From NCBI RefSeq assembly GCF_900112705.1, contig NZ_FOMR01000007.1, forward strand, positions 1 to 64,000: a stretch of DNA of 64,000 nt, in the 5' to 3' direction. Origin of the DNA: Lentibacillus persicus. Lineage in GTDB: Bacteria; Bacillota; Bacilli; Bacillales; Amphibacillaceae. Numbering within the stretch: position 1 is the first letter of the stretch; the number at the start of each line of letters is the position of its first letter. Below are positions 33,318-42,110 of the stretch, piece by piece. The notes beneath the pieces are model-generated. The model worked only from the letters and a program-made list of their open reading frames with translations, was not told the origin of the DNA and did not search any database. A program made the translations under genes and the position numbers.

Positions 33318-33360
33318 GTTATAATAATATTACCACAAATTGACTGTGCTCAATCCCACA
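33318..33360 (-). promoter_or_regulatory. FNR-dependent promoter of narK
   Basis: The palindrome TGTGGGATTGAGCACA (33345-33360, minus strand) fits TGTGA-N6-TCACA in eight of ten positions. The -10 box TATAAC is at 33318-33323. If transcription starts at 33311, the box is centred exactly at -41.5, the class II activator position, and no good -35 box is present. The predicted leader is 59 nt. Confidence 0.72.
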
Positions 33361-33471
33361 CAATCTTGAATACTTTTTTACATTCTTGTCGCATATTTGT
33401 GTCATTATCTCAAATAAAAAAGTGGGAAACAATGGAAACACATACGTTATAAATGGAAAGGACTGATTGAT

Positions 33472-34023
33472 ATGCATCTTGATAACATGCTTGCATTCAA
33501 CAAAGATTTTGTTAATCAGGAAAAGTACGAATCTCTTCGAACAGATAACATTCCCAATAAACGCACTGTTATCTTCACCTGTATGGACACTCGGCTGACA
33601 GAACTGTTGCCGAAAGCCCTGGACATAACTAATGGTGATGTCAAAATGGTCAAAAATGCCGGGGCAATTCTTCGGGACCCTTTTGACAGCATCATGAAAA
33701 GCATTCTGGTTGCCATTCATGAATTAAAAGCAGAACAAGTAATGGTTATTGGGCATCATGATTGCGGCATGTCCCATACAGACCCGGAAGCATTTAAACA
33801 GGGGCTCTTGGATAAAGGTATTTCAGAGGAGACACTTAACACCCTTACACATAGCGGTATCGATCTGGAAAATGAGTTCAGCGGTTTTGATTCAGTGGAA
33901 AATTCAGTGGAAGAAAGTGTATCGGTTGTCCGCAATCATCCTCTATTGCCATCATATGTGACTGTTCACGGCCTGGTTATCGATCCTGCGACAGGCAAAT
34001 TAGACCTTGTTACAAGAGGATAA
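33472..34023 (+). CDS. Beta-class carbonic anhydrase
   Basis: 183-aa zinc enzyme interconverting CO2 and bicarbonate. Ligands are Cys in FTCMDTRL (about residue 37, with the Asp/Arg pair), His in VIGHHDCGM (about 98) and Cys three residues later. The short length and sequence resemble Bacillus YtiB. A GAAAGGA site precedes the ATG. It is divergent from narK, separated by about 220 bp that hold the FNR box. Confidence 0.88.
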   Translation: MHLDNMLAFNKDFVNQEKYESLRTDNIPNKRTVIFTCMDTRLTELLPKALDITNGDVKMVKNAGAILRDPFDSIMKSILVAIHELKAEQVMVIGHHDCGMSHTDPEAFKQGLLDKGISEETLNTLTHSGIDLENEFSGFDSVENSVEESVSVVRNHPLLPSYVTVHGLVIDPATGKLDLVTRG

Positions 34024-34064
34024 TAATATGCTGAGGTTGGAACAATACGTGTAAAACCAAATGG

Positions 34065-34139
34065 AAAGACGAACGATTAAGGGGTCACGATAGGCCACAT
34101 CAAAAATATATTTCGCCAATTTCCTTATCGTTCGTCTTT
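34065..34139. repeat. Short inverted-repeat element
   Basis: AAAGACGAACGATTAAGG (34065-34082) and CCTTATCGTTCGTCTTT (34123-34139) form a 17-bp near-perfect stem around a 40-nt loop. The same arms frame the larger element at 46808-46988, and a single right arm is at 51991-52004, so this is a dispersed element. It could also terminate the carbonic anhydrase transcript. Confidence 0.7.
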
Positions 34140-34160
34140 AACTGATTTCTTTTCATTTAA

Positions 34161-34189
34161 TTGATTTTCACCTACACTTACCTTATAAT
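34161..34189 (+). promoter_or_regulatory. SigA-type promoter of the Mn riboswitch transcript
   Basis: TTGATT (34161-34166) and TATAAT (34184-34189) are separated by 17 bp, placing transcription start near 34196, just ahead of the riboswitch. Confidence 0.8.
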
Positions 34190-34199
34190 ATACACCAAT

Positions 34200-34391
34200 G
34201 TTAAAATTGGACGTTTTAATATTCAAAGGGGAGTAGCTGACGAGTTACACCGACACATACGTGATAATTTTATTTATCACCGGTGTAACTGGCAACATAC
34301 CTTGTTGTTTGCCAGACCTTTGCCATATTGGTAAAGGTTATAAATAGTAACATGTGACCTTTACCCGGATGTTGGTAAAGTTTTTTTTAAG
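34200..34391 (+). promoter_or_regulatory. yybP-ykoY (Mn2+) riboswitch with terminator
   Basis: The conserved AAAGGGGAGTAGC (34225-34237) and ACATACGT further on, with GACCTTTGCC and GGTAAAGG closing arms (about 34316-34340), match the yybP-ykoY Mn2+-sensing class. A second hairpin CTTTACC/GGTAAAG followed by eight T residues (34362-34389) is an intrinsic terminator. Mn2+ binding is expected to stabilise the aptamer and allow read-through into the transporter gene at 34456. Confidence 0.9.
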
Positions 34392-34455
34392 CAAAGCAAC
34401 TAACCAACTTCCCGAATTAAAATTTCTCAACCTGCAGGAGGTTAAAAACTAACAT

Positions 34456-35706
34456 ATGGGACTCTTGATACTATACTTGTTTTTAGCATTAGGTGTATCA
34501 TTTCTTTGTTCTATACTTGAGGCCGTTTTTCTTTCCACCACCCCTTCGTATTTAAATGTAAAAGCTGAAGAAGGAAACAAACGTGCCAAGCTTTTTATGA
34601 ATTTAAAGAAAAATGTTGACCGCCCCCTTTCCGGTATTCTGACAGTTAATACAGTAGCACATACCGTCGGTGCAGCGGGGGTCGGTGCGCAGGCGACTAA
34701 AGTGTTTGGTGAAGCCTATTTTGGAGTCATCTCGGCTGTACTTACCATTCTTATTCTTATCTTTTCAGAAATAATTCCAAAAACACTGGGGGCCAGATAT
34801 TGGCATAAGTTGGCAATGGCGAGTGGCCAAATCATTCAATATCTGATGTATATCACATATCCTTTTGTGATTATTTCCGAACTCATCACTAAAATGATTT
34901 CAAGTCAATCATCTGATCAGGCAACGACGACAAGCCGGGAGGAACTATCGGTGCTGGCGCGTGTTGGAACCGAAGAGGGTGTCTTCGAGGAAAATGAGAA
35001 TAAAATCATACAAGGCACCATGAAACTGAATGCCGTTAAGGTTAGTGAGGCAATGACCCATCGGACCGAAATTATTGCGCTTCCAGCCAATGCCTCTTTT
35101 GATGACGTATTGTCCGTTGTTAATCAAGAAAAATTTTCCAGAATTCCGATTTACGAAGATAGTATCGACAATATTGTTGGCATGTTATATGTCAAAGACT
35201 TAATTCAATATTTGAGCGTTTCGAGTAATATGGATAAATTTAATGTAATGGATTTTTGCAAAACACCGTATATCGTTCCCATGTTCAATACAATCGATCA
35301 ATTATTTAAAGATTTTCAGCAAAACAATATTCATATTGCAGTCATTGTTGACGAATTTGGAGGAACGGCCGGGATTGTAACGCTTGAAGATTTACTCGAA
35401 GAAATTGTAGGAGAAATTTATGATGAAGATGATGAAGTTGTTAAGGAGATCGTCAAGTTTGATGACAATACATTCTATATAAATGGAAGCATAAGTCTGG
35501 ATGACGTGGAAGAGTACTTTAATGTAGATCTCCCGATTGAGGAATATGAAACACTTAATGGATTTATGATCAGTCAGATCGGCCGTGTGCCTAAAGTCGG
35601 AGATAATGATTCCTTTGAGTATGCAGGCCTCACGTTCAAAATTGAGGAAGTCGATGGCCGAATGATTTCAAATGCGAAAGTATGCAGGAATTATTCAGAC
35701 ATTTGA
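34456..35706 (+). CDS. CNNM/CBS-domain transporter under Mn riboswitch control
   Basis: 416-aa hemolysin-family (CNNM/CorC-like) protein. A DUF21 membrane domain with four helices covers residues 1-150 (LFLALGVSFLCSILEAVFLS; FSEIIPKTLGARYW), a CBS pair covers about 190-320 (VSEAMTHRTEIIALP; HIAVIVDEFGGTAGIVTLEDL) and a C-terminal CorC_HlyC domain ends the protein. Family members export Mg2+ or related divalent ions. The Mn2+ riboswitch upstream makes Mn2+ efflux the best hypothesis here. A GCAGGAGG site lies before the ATG. The last residues NYSDI extend slightly past the usual end. Confidence 0.88.
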   Translation: MGLLILYLFLALGVSFLCSILEAVFLSTTPSYLNVKAEEGNKRAKLFMNLKKNVDRPLSGILTVNTVAHTVGAAGVGAQATKVFGEAYFGVISAVLTILILIFSEIIPKTLGARYWHKLAMASGQIIQYLMYITYPFVIISELITKMISSQSSDQATTTSREELSVLARVGTEEGVFEENENKIIQGTMKLNAVKVSEAMTHRTEIIALPANASFDDVLSVVNQEKFSRIPIYEDSIDNIVGMLYVKDLIQYLSVSSNMDKFNVMDFCKTPYIVPMFNTIDQLFKDFQQNNIHIAVIVDEFGGTAGIVTLEDLLEEIVGEIYDEDDEVVKEIVKFDDNTFYINGSISLDDVEEYFNVDLPIEEYETLNGFMISQIGRVPKVGDNDSFEYAGLTFKIEEVDGRMISNAKVCRNYSDI

Positions 35707-35756
35707 CCATCATAACCACCAAAAAACACACCAAACACAGACGCTTTGGCATCAAC

Positions 35757-35804
35757 AAAACATGACCATCAATTGGCATCCGCAGTTGATGGTCATGTTT
35801 TTTC
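35757..35804. terminator. Bidirectional terminator, CNNM gene and opuAA
   Basis: AACATGACCATCAA and TTGATGGTCATGTT form a 14-bp perfect stem with A-run left and T-run right, between convergent genes. Confidence 0.93.
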
Positions 35805-35809
35805 TGTAT

Positions 35810-37018
35810 TTACCTATAATATTCTTCGCTTTCTTCTACATCTTCAGCAGCTAATCCGGACAGCACATGGACACGCAAAATAAACCCGATTAGTTTCTGG
35901 TCTTCATTGACAACTGCCAAAGGAAAACTTGATCCGAGTGTTTTAGGAATTAAATCATTGACATATTCGTCACGCTGCACAATCGTGACATCTGTCCGCA
36001 TCATGTCTTCAAGCGTTTTTTTCTCCTTAAGACCCTGTACAGCGTCATCAATCGTAACAATTCCTTTAACGTGTCTGCTGCGATCAACCACAAAGACACT
36101 TGATATACCATTTTCCTCCATCTCTTTCCGGGCAACGTTCAGGCCATCCTTCATGGACACAAGCGCGTTCGGTTTAATCATAATATTTTCCGCCTGAAAT
36201 ACTTTTGATCGATCGATATCTTTGATGAACTCGGATATATAATCATTTGCCGGGTTTTCGATAATCTCTTCCGGCGTACCGATCTGGTTCACTTTTCCAT
36301 CCTTCATAACAGCGACCCGGTCTCCAAGCTTGAACGCTTCATTCACATCATGTGTAATAAAAATAATTGTTTTCTGCAATCGCTCTTGGATGTCAAGAAG
36401 CTCTAATTGCATTTCACGGCGGATGAGGGGATCCAACGCGCTGAATGGCTCGTCCATCAGCAGGATATCCGGATCATTGGCAAGTGCACGTGCTAGTCCT
36501 ACACGCTGTTGCATCCCGCCTGATAGTTCATCAGGATATTTCTCTTCATAACCTTTCAAACCAACGATATCAATATTGCGTTGTGCAATCTCACGGCGTT
36601 CTTCTTTAGACATATTGCGGACTTCCAGGCCATATTCAACGTTAGCCATTATGGTCCGGTGATTAAACAGCCCGAAATGCTGAAAAACCATCGCAACTTT
36701 TTCCTGGCGAACTTTTTTGAGTTCAGCCTTATTCGACTTAACAATATCTTCTCCATCAATATAAATGGCGCCGTCGGTTGGCCGGTTCAATAAATTAAAA
36801 CAACGGATAAGCGTTGACTTCCCACTTCCGGATAACCCCATTATGACAAAGGTTTCGCCTTTTTTAATATCCATGGAGGCATCATAGACACCGACTGTAT
36901 GGCCTGTTTCCGCTAATATTTCATCTTTGCTCATGCCATCTTTAATTTTTGATATGACTGATTTAGGTCGCGGTCCAAAGATTTTCGAAACATGTTCGAC
37001 TTTTATTTTTGTTTCCAT
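35810..37018 (-). CDS. opuAA: Glycine betaine ABC transporter ATP-binding protein OpuAA
   Basis: 402-aa ATPase of the ProV/OpuAA type, which drives import of glycine betaine or proline betaine under high osmolarity. Walker A GLSGSGKS is at about 61, signature LSGGMQQR at about 165 and Walker B ILLMDEP at about 186. Residues about 280-400 hold two CBS domains (IMIKPNALVSMKDGL; GIVTIDDAV), which in OpuA sense ionic strength. The start ATG overlaps the opuAB stop by one base. It is last in the opuA operon. Confidence 0.93.
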   Translation of the reverse strand: METKIKVEHVSKIFGPRPKSVISKIKDGMSKDEILAETGHTVGVYDASMDIKKGETFVIMGLSGSGKSTLIRCFNLLNRPTDGAIYIDGEDIVKSNKAELKKVRQEKVAMVFQHFGLFNHRTIMANVEYGLEVRNMSKEERREIAQRNIDIVGLKGYEEKYPDELSGGMQQRVGLARALANDPDILLMDEPFSALDPLIRREMQLELLDIQERLQKTIIFITHDVNEAFKLGDRVAVMKDGKVNQIGTPEEIIENPANDYISEFIKDIDRSKVFQAENIMIKPNALVSMKDGLNVARKEMEENGISSVFVVDRSRHVKGIVTIDDAVQGLKEKKTLEDMMRTDVTIVQRDEYVNDLIPKTLGSSFPLAVVNEDQKLIGFILRVHVLSGLAAEDVEESEEYYR

Positions 37019-37875
37019 CAGCTTACCCTCCTATGCTTCTGGAATTTATCCGCCACACCGCCTGTAATACGGTCAATAATAATCGCAAGAAATACAATGC
37101 TGATACCGGCTTCAAATCCTAAAGCAATATCAATCTGGTTAATTGATACAAGAACTTGTTCACCAAGCCCTTGCGCACCTACCATCGATGCAATAACAAC
37201 CATAGCAAGCGCCATCATGGTTGTCTGGTTAACACCTGCCATAATCGTTGGCAGCGCCTGCGGAAGCTGAATTTTAAACAGCATTTGCATATTGGATGAG
37301 CCAAAGGATTGAGCTGATTCAATCACTTCCTTATCCACACCGCGGATTGCCAGTTCAGTCAGCCTTATGACAGGGGGAATAGCGTAAATAAGTGTCGCAA
37401 AAATCGCGGAGACATTCCCTAATCCGAAGAAGAAAATAGCAGGAATTAAATAAACGAAACTCGGCATCGTCTGCATGGCATCAAGTATGGGGCGCATAAC
37501 GGTTGAAAAGCCTTTGCTGAAGGCCATCCACACACCGAGCGGTATACCTAATGCCAATGATATAATAACCGCCGTCATGACGATTGCAATGGTCGTCATC
37601 AAATCTTCCCATAAACCGAATGTTCCAATCAGAAATATAAAAACACCATAAAGAATACCGGCAGTAATTGATTTAAAATACCATCCCAACAGAGCAATAA
37701 TTAAAATAAACAGCCACCATGGCAAAAACAGCAAAATACCTTCAATCCCATTAATGATTTCAGAAGAAAATAAATAGATGAAATCAAAGAAGCTTTCCAG
37801 CGAAGAATCTAAAAAGTTGATAAATGTTTCGACATAATCACCAAGCTTGAACGTTATATCAGGAAAAACGCCCAT
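37018..37875 (-). CDS. opuAB: Glycine betaine ABC transporter permease OpuAB
   Basis: 285-aa permease with about seven helices. The binding-protein-dependent transport motif ESAQSFGSSNMQMLFKIQLP (about 185-204) contacts the ATPase. GIPLGVWMAFSK and TMMALAMVVIASMVGAQGLG are typical of the ProW/OpuAB family. AGAGAGG precedes the ATG. An inverted repeat separates it from the upstream binding-protein gene. Confidence 0.92.
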   Translation of the reverse strand: MGVFPDITFKLGDYVETFINFLDSSLESFFDFIYLFSSEIINGIEGILLFLPWWLFILIIALLGWYFKSITAGILYGVFIFLIGTFGLWEDLMTTIAIVMTAVIISLALGIPLGVWMAFSKGFSTVMRPILDAMQTMPSFVYLIPAIFFFGLGNVSAIFATLIYAIPPVIRLTELAIRGVDKEVIESAQSFGSSNMQMLFKIQLPQALPTIMAGVNQTTMMALAMVVIASMVGAQGLGEQVLVSINQIDIALGFEAGISIVFLAIIIDRITGGVADKFQKHRRVS

Positions 37876-37904
37876 ATGAACACACCTCTCTTTTCAGTAA
37901 ATTA

Positions 37905-37938
37905 GAAAAGCAGCCAACCGGCAGGCCAGCTGCTTTTC
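37905..37938 (-). promoter_or_regulatory. Intercistronic hairpin in opuA operon
   Basis: GAAAAGCAGC and GCTGCTTTTC form a 10-bp perfect stem between opuAC and opuAB, only 5 bp past the opuAC stop. It lacks a strong U-run, so partial attenuation or 3' end protection giving excess binding protein is plausible. Confidence 0.6.
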
Positions 37939-37942
37939 GCAT

Positions 37943-38968
37943 TTATTCCATTGAGCTTTTGACCTTTTCGGCTACATCCTCGGAAACCCAACTTGTCCAT
38001 ACATCTTCATTTTCGTTCATCCACCATTCAGCTGCTTCTTCAGCTGAGGCATCTTCGTTTTCATTCATATAATCAAGTGCTTGCTCGGTTAAAGCACTGC
38101 TTGTTTCATAGTTGCTCAGAAAATCAACAACTTCCGGTGCTGCATCAGGTATATCTTTATGGACACCTACAACAACATCGTTTGGAGGAAATGCTGTGCC
38201 TTTTGTTTCTTCATACACTTCCGGATCATACTCCGGTTCTTCCAACAAGGTCAAATCGTACTTAGCCGTCACTGCTGTTGGTGCCCAGTAGTAGCCTGCC
38301 CATGCTTCACCAGCTTCATAGGCATCGGCAAGCGATGCGACAATTGCTGCATCTGAACCAGGTTTAAAGTTAACAAACGTATCGTTTAAACCATATGTTT
38401 CCATCTTCTGCGTTATCGCTTTTTCAACTGCCCAGCCACTCGGTGCGTTAATCAGGCGCCCCTTGCCAGGCTCTGCCTCGTCTTCAAACAGTTCAGGATA
38501 GTTTTTCAAATCTTCAACTGTTTTGAGATCAGGTGCCATTGGTTCAATACCACGCTCTTCGTCCCCTTCAATGACGTATGTTGGCACATAAATGCCCTGT
38601 ACGTTATCATCAAAGTTTGTTGAGACTTTTTCGAAATCGCCTGCTTCGATCGCTTCCTCGTAAACGTCCTTAATGTTATCTGTCCATAGTTCCATGTAAA
38701 CATCAATGTCGCCTTCCCTAAGTCCCTGAACGGTTGCTGCGGTTGACCCGGGCGTAACTTCTGTATCAATGCCATAGCCTTCTTCGATGATTTTTTGTGC
38801 AATCGAGTTATGAACCCGTATACTATTCCAGCCTGCATCAGCTAGAACCAGTTTATCAACACTTGCTTCAGAATTGCCATCACCTTCACTATTGCCTGAA
38901 TCTGAACCGCCACAAGCAGCAAGCACTGCCAGTGCAACGGCAGACAATACCATTAATAATTTTTTCAT
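37943..38968 (-). CDS. opuAC: Betaine ABC transporter substrate-binding lipoprotein
   Basis: 341-aa lipoprotein: signal helix with lipobox LAAC (Cys at 19), an acidic Ser/Gly linker, then an OpuAC/ProX domain (VLADAGWNSIRVHNSIAQKI; DIDVYMELWTDNI). Trp and Tyr residues in AGYYWAPTA and GWAVEK could form the aromatic cage for a quaternary amine. It is about 45 residues longer than B. subtilis OpuAC and, unusually relative to B. subtilis, its gene is first in the operon (AC-AB-AA). Very acidic composition fits a halophile. Confidence 0.9.
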   Translation of the reverse strand: MKKLLMVLSAVALAVLAACGGSDSGNSEGDGNSEASVDKLVLADAGWNSIRVHNSIAQKIIEEGYGIDTEVTPGSTAATVQGLREGDIDVYMELWTDNIKDVYEEAIEAGDFEKVSTNFDDNVQGIYVPTYVIEGDEERGIEPMAPDLKTVEDLKNYPELFEDEAEPGKGRLINAPSGWAVEKAITQKMETYGLNDTFVNFKPGSDAAIVASLADAYEAGEAWAGYYWAPTAVTAKYDLTLLEEPEYDPEVYEETKGTAFPPNDVVVGVHKDIPDAAPEVVDFLSNYETSSALTEQALDYMNENEDASAEEAAEWWMNENEDVWTSWVSEDVAEKVKSSME

Positions 38969-39082
38969 TTGATTACCCCTTTTTTACGAAATATGTCGTT
39001 AAATGTTGAAATGTTGAAGATATTGGGCAGCATGGTTAAGAGAAGTACTTACGAAAGAGCTTACGATTTGCAAACACCTTTA

Positions 39083-39111
39083 ATCATAATAAACTATTAA
39101 ACTTATATCAA
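39083..39111 (-). promoter_or_regulatory. SigA-type promoter of opuA operon
   Basis: On the minus strand TTGATA (39106-39111) and TATGAT (39083-39088) are 17 bp apart. This gives a leader of about 110 nt before opuAC, long enough for an operator or small regulatory structure. The rest of 38969-39238 is AT-rich with nothing else recognised. Confidence 0.65.
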
Positions 39112-39238
39112 ATGGCGTCAGAATGCATATTTCAGAATAATTTCTATTAAAACGGCGAGAGATTCAAATATTAGTGATTATATATAATTATTAGACGTAA
39201 TACTTCATTTATCTACAAATTTCGTCATAAACAACAAA

Positions 39239-39267
39239 AGAGACCGGGAAAAAGCATCCCCAGCCTC
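39239..39267 (-). terminator. Terminator after murG
   Basis: AGAGGCTGGG and CCCGGTCTCT pair over 10 bp with two G-U pairs, followed by TTTTG in the minus direction, 13 bp after the stop at 39280. Confidence 0.75.
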
Positions 39268-39279
39268 TGGTTTTACTGT

Positions 39280-40359
39280 TTATTTTCTTGTCTCACCGGC
39301 AACCTTAATAATTTCTATAACCCGGTCACGGGCTTTCTCGCTTTTATAATTTTTCATGTAATCAATCATGACGGGTGCTTTTTCTTTTAACTTCACCAAC
39401 TCTTGTATCAATCCATCCGACGTCAGCGATTCTTCTTCCAGCACGCGGGCGTAGTCTTTTTCTTTGAAAGAATTGGCATTAATGATTTGGTCGCCTCTGC
39501 TTGCCTGCTTTGACAACGGAATGAGCAGCATCGGTTTATGGAGGGCCAAGAATTCAAATATAGCATTGGATCCGGCGCGCGACAGCACAAAATCAGTCGC
39601 CGCAAATAAATCTTTTAATGCTTCATTAACATATTCAAACTGGGCATAGCCATTTCGATCTATGGAAGGATCGGTTTTTCCCTGGCCGCAAATATGTGCA
39701 ATTTGAAATTCAGGCAGGAGTCCATCCAGACTTTCACGGACTGTCTGATTAATTTTTTCAGCACCACCACTGCCGCCCATAACAAGGAGCACGGGCTTTT
39801 CTTTGGTAAAACCGCACAATTTCAGCCCCTTGACTTTATCCCCATTAAAAAGTTCTTCCCGGATAACTGCCCCAACATATTCGGCTTTCTTTTCAGGCAA
39901 ATAATCAATTGTTTCAGGAAATGTTGCCAGCACTTTCTCAGCAAATGGGATCGCTATTTTATTGGCCAGTCCAGGAGTGAAATCCGATTCATGAATAACC
40001 GCCTGGACACGTCGCAGTTTTGCGGCTATAATCACCGGCACAGAGACAAAACCGCCCTTTGAAAATACGACAGACGGTTTTCGTTTACCGATAATGCGCC
40101 ACGCCTGCATCGTCCCTTTCAGCACTTTAAAAGGATCTTTCAAATTTTCTTTGGACATATAACGGCGCAATTTACCCGTCGATATCGGATAGTAATTCAC
40201 ATTGTCGAGCGATTCAATTAATTTACGCTCAATGCCATTTTGCGATCCAATATAATCGACTTCCCATCCATCCTGCTGAAAAACAGGAATCAGCGCAAGG
40301 TTTACAATGACATGGCCGGCTGTTCCGCCGCCGGTAAACAAGATTCTTTTTCCGCTCAT
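39280..40359 (-). CDS. murG: MurG-family N-acetylglucosaminyltransferase
   Basis: 359-aa peripheral membrane GT-B enzyme that adds GlcNAc to lipid I to form lipid II. N-terminal TGGGTAGHV is the lipid-binding loop, with [11 protein letters not shown] in the first half. The UDP-GlcNAc site is in [12 protein letters not shown] and [14 protein letters not shown]. It stands alone, not in a division-cell-wall cluster, and resembles the second MurG homologue found in some Bacillaceae, so a paralogue elsewhere is likely. The ATG at 40359 has GGAGTG upstream; the start at 40392 does not. Confidence 0.88.
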   Translation of the reverse strand: MSGKRILFTGGGTAGHVIVNLALIPVFQQDGWEVDYIGSQNGIERKLIESLDNVNYYPISTGKLRRYMSKENLKDPFKVLKGTMQAWRIIGKRKPSVVFSKGGFVSVPVIIAAKLRRVQAVIHESDFTPGLANKIAIPFAEKVLATFPETIDYLPEKKAEYVGAVIREELFNGDKVKGLKLCGFTKEKPVLLVMGGSGGAEKINQTVRESLDGLLPEFQIAHICGQGKTDPSIDRNGYAQFEYVNEALKDLFAATDFVLSRAGSNAIFEFLALHKPMLLIPLSKQASRGDQIINANSFKEKDYARVLEEESLTSDGLIQELVKLKEKAPVMIDYMKNYKSEKARDRVIEIIKVAGETRK

Positions 40360-40580
40360 AATGATGCACTCCTTATAACAACACACTGGCAAGTACTTTT
40401 TTCAGTGCAAGCCGCCGCTTCTTTCAGCAGCCTGAATTAATTCTAAAATAACTTCTTCTATCCTAAGTGAAAACGAATCAAAAGGAAAGCGAAATATGTT
40501 TATCATTTATTATTATTATAATATTATAGTGATTACGCTTGAGCCTCAATCCTCATAATCTGAGTGCACGCCGAATCAGA

Positions 40581-40609
40581 AAAAAACCGCCCAAATGAGC
40601 GGTTTTTTT
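40581..40609 (-). terminator. Terminator after nupC
   Basis: AAAAACCGC and GCGGTTTTT form a hairpin with an 8-nt loop and T-run in both directions, 17 bp after the stop at 40626. Confidence 0.88.
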
Positions 40610-40625
40610 GCAATTTGTCATTTTA

Positions 40626-41816
40626 TTACAGGAACAAACCTGCGATTGTAGCCGACAAAATGGACGCCAGGGTTGCACCAATTAACAGCTTCATGCCGAA
40701 TCCGGAAACTTTGACAGCTTTTTCACTGTTAATACCTTGAACGGTTCCTGCGATAATACCGATTGAAGAGAAGTTAGCAAAGCTTGTCAGGAATACCGAA
40801 ACGATACCAATCGTCTTTTCAGACAAGGAGCCAAGCATCTGTTCAAATTCCAGCATCGCAACAAATTCATTGGTAACGATTTTTGTCCCCATTACACCAC
40901 CTGCTTCAATAACTTCTCCGGGCGCAATCCCCATTAAAATTCCGATCGGTGCAATAATATAACCGAGGATTTCCTGTAATGTTACACCTGCAAAGACTAA
41001 CTGAATGACCCAGTTAACCAACTCCAGTGAAGCGATAAAAGCAATTAGCATAGCTGCAACAATAAGGGCGATTTTTCCGCCATCAAGTGCACCGTTACTC
41101 ATCGCTTCAAAGATACTTTTGTCATTCGAAACATCTTTGACATCAACTTCATCTTCCTCTTTCGACACGTTAACCGGTGCGATGACAGACGCCATAATCA
41201 AGGCACTGAACATGTTTAACGGCAATGCGGCCAATACATATTCCGGCGGCAGAATTTGCAGATACGCACCGACAATCGATGCTGACACAGACCCCATAGC
41301 CGATGCACTTACAATGTAAAGTCTGTTATTGTTCAGATGATGGAACTGCGATTTAATAGCCAGCAGCGCTTCTGACTGGCCAAAAAAGATACTGTTAACC
41401 GCGTTAAACGATTCAACTTTAGGCAGTCCGGTTATTTTTGACAGCAACCCGCCCATATATTTAATGACTGGCGGCAGAATCCGCAAGTAAGTCAGTACGG
41501 AAAGAAGTGTCGCGAAAAAGATAATCAACAGCAGCACATTAAAGAAAAACACGCTTCCGCCTTCTTCAATCAGAATACCGCCCACGACGAAATTAATACC
41601 TTCAGTACCAAATTCGATTAATTTATTAAACCCGGCTGAAATGCCTTTAATAATGGATCCGCCTATTTGCGTGTTGAACATAAACCATGTGATGATGAGC
41701 TGGGAAATAAGCATGACGGCTATGCCGCGATAATTTATATTTTTCTTGTCATTTGACATGAGAAACGCTATACCTATAACAATTATAATAGCCAGCAAAC
41801 CAAAAAGTATATCCAC
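40626..41816 (-). CDS. nupC: Concentrative nucleoside transporter NupC
   Basis: 396-aa CNT-family nucleoside:cation symporter. Gate regions are visible: GLPKVESFNAVNSIFFGQSE (about 133-152) and SFANFSSIGIIAG (about 348-360), the conserved nucleoside-binding segment. Eight to ten helices. The start is GTG at 41816 with GGAGG 8 nt upstream; an upstream frame extending to 41846 includes the site itself. Nucleoside salvage is the expected role. Confidence 0.9.
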   Translation of the reverse strand: MDILFGLLAIIIVIGIAFLMSNDKKNINYRGIAVMLISQLIITWFMFNTQIGGSIIKGISAGFNKLIEFGTEGINFVVGGILIEEGGSVFFFNVLLLIIFFATLLSVLTYLRILPPVIKYMGGLLSKITGLPKVESFNAVNSIFFGQSEALLAIKSQFHHLNNNRLYIVSASAMGSVSASIVGAYLQILPPEYVLAALPLNMFSALIMASVIAPVNVSKEEDEVDVKDVSNDKSIFEAMSNGALDGGKIALIVAAMLIAFIASLELVNWVIQLVFAGVTLQEILGYIIAPIGILMGIAPGEVIEAGGVMGTKIVTNEFVAMLEFEQMLGSLSEKTIGIVSVFLTSFANFSSIGIIAGTVQGINSEKAVKVSGFGMKLLIGATLASILSATIAGLFL

Positions 41817-42064
41817 TGATGAGGCCTCCCTTAAGATGTATAACAAACGGCAGTTTAGAACCGCTTACAATATCGTTTTTCCACTGATGATTTTAGCATG
41901 TTGTCAGACGTCTGGCAATATGAATTTTTATTGTGCTACTAGTTTAGTTATACCCTGCAGAAGCAATTACTAACACGCCACGCGTTTCTGGCTTTAGAGG
42001 CGTTCTTCCAATTTTAAACAAGGGTACTGAACTGGTTTGGTGCCCTCTCACGATAATATGTCAT

Positions 42065-42105
42065 AAAAAAACCCCGCCCTGATTGTCATCAAAGCGGGGG
42101 ATTTT
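42065..42105 (-). terminator. Terminator after odhB
   Basis: AAATCCCCCGCTTT and GGCGGGGTTTTTT pair around a long loop, with a T-run in the minus direction, 6 bp after the odhB stop. Confidence 0.85.
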
Positions 42106-42110
42106 TAAAT

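Noticed and set aside
40497-40560. 20-aa plus-strand frame starting MFIIYYYY
   Set aside because: It is AT-rich low-complexity sequence in the murG upstream region and more likely promoter DNA.
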